This document shows positions 58,400 to 64,000 of a stretch of 64,000 bases of DNA, piece after piece (the stretch's first letter is position 1; each line of letters opens with the position of its first letter). This DNA comes from Bryum argenteum (taxonomy: Eukaryota > Streptophyta > Bryopsida > Bryales > Bryaceae), in the NCBI GenBank assembly GCA_037043015.1, contig CM073331.1:1509501-1573500 (forward strand), given 5' to 3'. The notes under the pieces are model-generated. The model was not told where the DNA came from, did not search any database, and saw only the letters and a list, made by a program, of their open reading frames with translations. The translations under genes were made by a program, and so were the position numbers.

Positions 58400-58940
58400 A
58401 TATCTGATTTGGAAACCTATGCGTAACATGGTTAACCGTGTGAGAGGAAAAAGATATCTTAGACCATACTTTTGGCAATTCAACTTGACAATACCTAAAC
58501 CTCAGCAAACAACTACTAAGTAGTAAGTACTAACCGAGGAGGATGTGAGAACATATGACTACAAGAGGAGACGAGATGGACAAATCTGAAACGCTACACG
58601 ATGTAGTAAAGGCGGTAGTCGGAGGGCAATCCTCCAAGAAGGTTCTTTTATACAGGCTGCGATCTGCAAATGGACTGAACTATGCGTAACACTCGTTTAC
58701 CCGTTTACCGTGCGAGAGGAGAAAATTATCTCAGACTATATTGTTGGCAATTTAACCCGACAATACCTCAACCTCAACAACCAACTACTACCGAAGGATG
58801 TGCGTATGTGGCTACAAGAGTACACAAGATGAACGTACCTGAAAAGCAACACCATGTAGTAAAGAAGGCAAGAAGGTGGTCGGAGGACAATCCTCCAAGG
58901 AGGCTCTTATAGACACACTCCGCTCACCACATGCTGGACT
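58400..58940 (-). repeat. ~260-bp satellite, two units upstream of the PAH gene; promoter-like
   Basis: Units share GTTTACCGTG(T/C)GAGAGGA, AACCTCAGCAA, CGAGGAGGATGTGAG and ACGATGTAGTAAAGG. On the minus strand, the PAH gene's direction, each has a TATA-like element: TATAAAA at 58652-58646 and CTATAAG at about 58912-58906. The second unit has TTTTCAG followed by GTACGT about 70 bases later. A promoter plus non-coding first exon spliced to the PAH coding exon is plausible but inferred. Confidence 0.6.
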
Positions 58941-61900
58941 GTAATTTTTTTTCTTAGTGAGTACCACCTCTATCACACTTCCCCTTGGCTTGATTAACAC
59001 GATCCCTCATGCTTAGAAAATAGCTCACTTCCTAGCTACCAAAGGTCGGCTCAGGAAAAACTTTTTGATGGACATTTGTATTTAAACATAACTTTTCACA
59101 CACTTCATAGATAAAAGTCAAGCAAGTCATGTTAATGGAGGGCGGAAATCCCTCTCATGTGATTGGTTTTTATATTTTTATTTAATTTTATATTTGTATA
59201 TTTTCTTTTCTTTTTTTCTCAGAGAACTAGCTATTCGACCTGCTACTCTTGTGGCTGCGTGCAAAAAAAAAAAATGCTCTCGATTTACCAAAGGTAGAGG
59301 CCTGAATTAGATGAAGTAATTTATGAGTTGATTTGAGGGTTATAGAAAGATGTCAAAATCACAATTGAAGTAAAGTTGAACCAAAAGACATATGTTGCAA
59401 TTACATAAGAGTTGGGAACCTTAAATTATAGCTAGTTAGAACACCTTTTACTTCCAAGTTGACATAGAAAATTAATTAGAGTGGGAGATAAATACTTGAT
59501 AGACAGTACAAACAAGACCAACAAATTTGTTATTTAAATTTGTCAAATTCCACCTATATTGATGACAATAGAAAGAACAAGATGGTGATTTATTCTTGAA
59601 AAATTTTGATTTTCCACTTGCACAAAAGTTCGGTACTTATGATTACAAGGTCAGTTCTCCACTTGTAACCTATTTGTAGTAAGTATAGAGTCTTTCTCGT
59701 GAAATAGTGCGTTTTGAAGTGCTTAAAATAGAAAAAATAACATTGGTTTCCAATTACACAAAGGAGGCCCCTCTAACGAGTAGACCTTGAAAAGTGGTCC
59801 GTATGCCAACAAGTGCATAATTATACCATACAAGTCCTAACCCGTGTCCTCCGGACACGGACATCAAAAAGGTAAGATCGAAATTTATGAAAACATGTAA
59901 AAAATCAAGACCTAGGTATAAAAAATAATTATACCCTATTGAGAATCCTCCAACTACGTATTTCTTTTTATACCTGAGTTTTAATTTTTAGTTTTTTACA
60001 TGTTTTTTAAAAAAATTGATCGGCCCTTTTTGATGTCCTAGTCCGAAGGATATAGGTTAGGACTTCTATATACCAATGTCCTTTGGACAAAAAAAAATAA
60101 AAAAATAAAAAAATAGTATTCAATTAATTAGTGAGTAAGTTCCCCTCGTCGCGTGGGTAAGCACTTTGTTTGGTGCTCTTCAAAAACTACACCCTATCCT
60201 CGGTTCCCTCGTAAATGGTCTTCCTACTTTTTAAGATTTATAGCATGTCTTGCGTTCCCTTTTTCTGGGTTACCCATGCTTTGGCCCGTTCCCGGTTCTC
60301 ATCATTTCTTTTGTGTTTCAACAACTTTCCTTTTTGGTTTCCGTCATTTGTTCCTCCCAACCTCTAATTTCCCATTCGTGGTTTCCATCCTTTGTTCCCG
60401 ATTCCGGCTCCTCCATCCGGCCATCCCCCAATTTCCCTTCTTGGTTTCATCATTTGTTCCCAATTTCCATAATTTGTTCCCAGTTCCTATCATACATTGA
60501 CATGTGGTTCTCATTATTTGTTTTTGTTCCCATTCTCTGTGCCCAATTCCTAGTTCTTGTTCCATGTTCCGTTGATCTCCTCTTTACTCCTTACTTTGCT
60601 CCATTTTACATGTTCCACATTCCTTGTCCCTTCGACTCTTGTTATGTTAATGAGATCTAATAAATTCTTAATAACAATCAAGTACCACCTAAGGAAATCC
60701 TTCAAAATCTTCAAAACTCTTCATACCGTGTATACTCTCATGGGCAAACCACCCTACTACCGGGAAGGATCACCAAGGGCAAAAGAGAAAACCGGCTGCA
60801 TCAGGTCGGGCAACCTGCAAAGGATCGCTAGCAGGTAATCGTGTTCTTTTATATATATAGATTAAGTGTAGTTTTCCAGAATTGCATGTTGGTTTCGTTT
60901 CAAATTATCTATGCTAGGAGATGATACATTATTAAGTTAAAAAATTCGTAAGTTGCAATACTTGAAAGGGTGTCCTTTACCTCAAATGCCTCTTTCGATC
61001 AATTCTTACATATCTCTCAAAAACTTTACGATTCTCCAAGTAGAGAGAGACTATTATATAATTTCAATAATTCTTTAAAAAGTTTCTATAGTTTATTGAG
61101 CTTTTCACTCTCGCTCACATGAGCTCTTCCCCTTGAACAATTGAGTGAATACAATCCTTTGTACATTCTAAAGCATTCTACAAATAATCTACAGATGATG
61201 GCAATGTCTCGAACTTATTGGCTTGATGAATTGCACATTCTTGTGTTCACAATTTTCACACAAACATTAATTAATGTGTGGCTTGCAATTGATGCAAGTA
61301 TTCAAAAAATTGTAGTCTTGAAATAAAAAGGAAAGAAGTAAGGAGTTGAGCAACATTGATCACTTGAATTAGATTTTAGAATTTTTTTTCTAAACGTCAG
61401 ATCCCATTTATTAATGTAAATTGCCCAAAGTAGAAATCTCTTGTCCATTTTGCAATTGTGAGAAAAAATACTGCGAGGCTTAATGCAAATGTGTAAATTG
61501 CACATGGTTACAATTTCTAGAATTAATTTTGGTTCTCATAAAGTCTGGTTCTGAGTATTTGTAGCATGCCTTCAAGTTTTTGAAACAAAAATAATATTAC
61601 TCATAGGGACTTCGGAAAGTAAATAGTGACCATTTATAACTACCAAATCTTTATTAGGCATACTTCTTAGAATATAAAGAATAACCTCTTTTGTCTAGAA
61701 ATATCGTGCATCAACTGGACCTTATACAAATAATCCTCACACCCTCTTACTCTTATGAATATTAGATAATAGAGAATTCAAATTGTTGCCTATCGCATGC
61801 CTAAACTAAAATCTTATTTGTCTATAACTTGCCCTTACAAGTTACAAATACCCAAAATTACTCAAATTTACTCAAATTTACTCAAAATTACTCAAAATTA

Positions 61901-62255
61901 CTCAAAATTACTCCAAACTACTCCATATCCCTCAGAATTACTCAAAATCACTCATATTTACTCATAATTATTCCAAACTACTCCGAAATCCAAATTACTC
62001 AAAATTACTCAAAATTACTCAAGTTAATTCAAAAGCTGTAACTTAAAATACCTAAACTTGAGGTCGTGAGATTGAGAGCAATGTAGAAGGATCCTTGATA
62101 TTCTCATTATATTGGTATTTGAAAGTAACAGTGATGAGTGAATATGGAGGTTGTGTAGATTTGACACTGTTTTTTTATTCGGTTTCCAAAAACGACCCTC
62201 CATATTCTCATTATCATATTATGTGAAAACCACATAATGAGTAAAAATGAAAGCC
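58941..62255. other. AT-rich intergenic DNA, no gene seen
   Basis: 60126-60240 is a diverged copy of the CCCCTCGT..GGGTAAGC opening of the ~300-bp repeat at 31.9 kb. 60300-60620 is a pyrimidine-rich degenerate array of TTTGTTCCCAATTTCC, whose long frame I attribute to the repeat. The rest is featureless. Confidence 0.4.
61850..62030. repeat. ~10-bp minisatellite (AATTACTCAA)
   Basis: About 17 imperfect copies of AAATTACTCA. The 70-aa open frame through it (NYSKLLK repeats) reflects the repeat, not a gene. Confidence 0.8.
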
Positions 62256-62259
62256 ATCT

Positions 62260-62980
62260 AAATATCACAAATTCACAATATCACGATTCTTTTAATTGGG
62301 TAGCCAAAGTAGCGTCAAGGTCCAAGTGAATTACATGTTGATATTTGCTACAAAGGAAAATTAAAAGAAATCAACCTTCGGAGGGTAAAAATGTCTCTCT
62401 TTTTGTTCCAAAATTACCCATTCAATAAATTTGCTCCTTTTGTTGAAATTATGACACCTCCCCAATACTCAAAAACCGCTTCCAATAAATGGATGGCCTT
62501 TGGAATCCGACCAGCCTAAGACTTCTTAGAACTTCCAACTCTTCTTGAATTGTTTGCAAAATTTGGCCTCTTTTATAAAGCTCTTGACATATACCATACT
62601 TAATCACTTTAAGGTCTCTAGAACACTCAACCTTAAGTAAAGAATTGTAGAATTGATGTATTGCGCAATGGATATGGAAAATTCAATTCCCAAATCCTTC
62701 CTTCTGTTCGAAACACAATTCCCAATTCCTACCTTGAGTTCTACTCCGAGAAGAGAAGCCGATTGTTAAATAAGAAGGATGGTCTTCAACAGTCTCCCTG
62801 TGAGAATGTGGAATTCATCAACCCTATCGGTCATGGAAGTACAAAGCAGTTCCAGGGGAGGAGCTTATGGGAGTTATGGCAGAGAAAGTTAAAAGTTGTA
62901 TAAACAAACAAAAAAAAAAAAGGGAGATTACCGGAAAATGTGCAATGATCTCTCTATACTCGAATTCCATGTAACCACTC
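62260..62980. repeat. duplicated block, copy 2, lacking the TTAA element and the PAH gene
   Basis: Partner of 55.62-57.05 kb. Its left half (62.26-62.52 kb) is inverted relative to that copy; its right half (62.59-62.98 kb) is direct. Homology stops at about 57050 in copy 1, and here the satellite follows almost at once. In copy 1 the PAH gene lies between the same two landmarks. Confidence 0.7.
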
Positions 62981-64000
62981 AGATTTGTAATTTAACTCAA
63001 TGATATGTAAACCTCAGCAAAGAACTAGTAACCGAGGAGGATGTGAATTATACATGTGACTACACGAGTACATGAGATCGATGAGCCTAAAACCCAATGT
63101 GAAACGCAAAACAATGTAGTAAAGGAGGTGGTCGGAGGACAGTCCTCCAAGGGAGGATCTTATATACACGCTACGCTCTAGAAATGGTTGGTCTGATTGA
63201 GCGTATTATTGGTTTACCGTGTGAGAGAAGAAAGAGATCTAAACTCTACTTTAGACAATTTAGCTCGAGAATCGCTTAACCTCAGCAAATAACTACAAAC
63301 CAAGGAGGATGTGAGAACATGTGACTACAGGAGATTAGGAGATGGACAACCCTAAAACGCAATTTGAAATGCATCACGATGTAGTAAAGGAGGCTATTGC
63401 AGGACAATCCAAGAGAGGTTCTTATAGACCGCTCCCCTCCGGAAAAGACAAGTCTGAATTCATCGTAACATTGGTTTACCGTGTGAGAGGAGAAAGAAAT
63501 CTGAGACTCTACTTTAGGCAATTTAACTCGACAATAACTTAACCTTAGCAAAGAACTACTAACCGAGGAGGATGTGAGAACATGTGACTACAGTCAGGAG
63601 AATACGAGATGGACGAACCTCGAACGAAACCTAAAACGCAACACGATGTAGTATAGGAGGCGGTCGCAGGACAATCTTCCAAGGGCGGTTCTTATATGCA
63701 CGCTCGGCTCTCGATATGAGAAGTCGCAATTCACCAAAACATTGGTTTACCGTGTGAGAGGAAAGAGATATCCAACTCCCTACTTTAGGGGATTTAACTC
63801 GACAATAACTTAACCGTAGCAAACAACTTCTAACCGAGGAGGATGTGAGAACATTCGACTAAGTAATGAAGAACACGAGATGGATGAACCTGAAACTCAA
63901 CCTGAAACGCAACAGGATGTAGTAAAAGTGGCGGTCGCAGGACAATTCTCCAAAGAGGCTCTTATAGACACGCTCGGCTCTGGATATGACAAGTGTCAAT
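62980..64000 (-). repeat. ~265-bp satellite array, four units, running off the window
   Basis: Minus-strand TATA-like elements occur at about 63159 (TATATAAG), 63421 (CTATAAG), 63691 (ATATAAG) and 63961 (CTATAAG), 262, 270 and 270 bases apart. Donor-like GTTTCAGGTT or TTTTAGGTT lies 60-75 bases downstream in the last two units; the first two have altered donors. No coding exon follows within the window. The array continues past the right edge. Confidence 0.75.

Noticed and set aside
61829..62041. 70-aa Asn-Tyr-Ser-Lys repeat frame
   Set aside because: Simple translation of an AAATTACTCA array.
1..64000. CRISPR arrays, operons, ribosome-binding sites or phage genes
   Set aside because: Spliced genes, plant families and retro/DNA transposons mark this as plant nuclear DNA; the tandem arrays have no repeat-spacer structure.
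62980..64000. 5S rRNA or snRNA gene array
   Set aside because: The ~265-bp period is suggestive, but the unit lacks 5S internal-control sequence, and its TATA and other motifs are not in snRNA-promoter order.

Overview
The window is nuclear DNA of a land plant. The evidence is an EMS1-type LRR receptor kinase, a MAD1 gene with many small GT-AG introns, a plant Mutator-like element, a tRNA-derived SINE, a CACTA miniature element and many AT-rich satellites. A non-flowering lineage (bryophyte or other seedless plant) is my guess, mainly because of the remains of a multi-FN3 gene. Nothing in the sequence proves it. There are no bacterial or organellar features.

Layout: 3.45-7.47 kb is an intact, intronless EMS1/EXS-like receptor kinase (+). 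9.05-9.39 kb is a complete SINE with a 12-bp target duplication. 11.44-22.96 kb is one 11,520-bp Mutator-like element with ~435-bp inverted repeats and a 9-bp target duplication. It carries two convergent spliced genes: a MURA-type transposase (+) and a ~1,680-codon gene ending in a Ulp1/C48 cysteine protease domain (-). 24.57-29.49 kb is a complete 16-exon MAD1 spindle-checkpoint gene (+). 29.89-30.32 kb is a small two-exon gene for a secreted repeat peptide (-), found by hand-splicing. 37.36-39.48 kb is a 260-aa protein ending in a tomosyn-type R-SNARE coil (+). 44.4-48.4 kb holds a pentapeptide-coding minisatellite followed by a decayed fibronectin-III gene. 57.27-57.99 kb is a small PAH (Sin3-type) domain gene (-). 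The rest is mostly repeats.

The most unusual material is as follows. (1) The Mutator-like element is saturated with a short TATCG/CGATA motif in its inverted repeats, spacers and introns, but hardly in its exons. The motif changes strand with the direction of the two genes. This recalls motif-guided anti-silencing in Arabidopsis VANDAL elements. (2) All four premature stops in the element fit C-to-T changes at CG or CHG sites. (3) A family of short elements has TTAACCCCTAAA-type ends and YTAA target duplications. An empty site for one copy is preserved in a paralogous block inside this same window. (4) A ~265-bp satellite next to the PAH gene looks like an amplified promoter plus first exon: each unit has a TATA box and, in several, a splice donor.

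The host genes do not form a pathway: receptor signalling, spindle checkpoint, membrane fusion and transcriptional regulation are represented independently. The exon-intron structures given here were assembled by eye. Reading-frame continuity across all introns was checked arithmetically: each coding sum is divisible by three.
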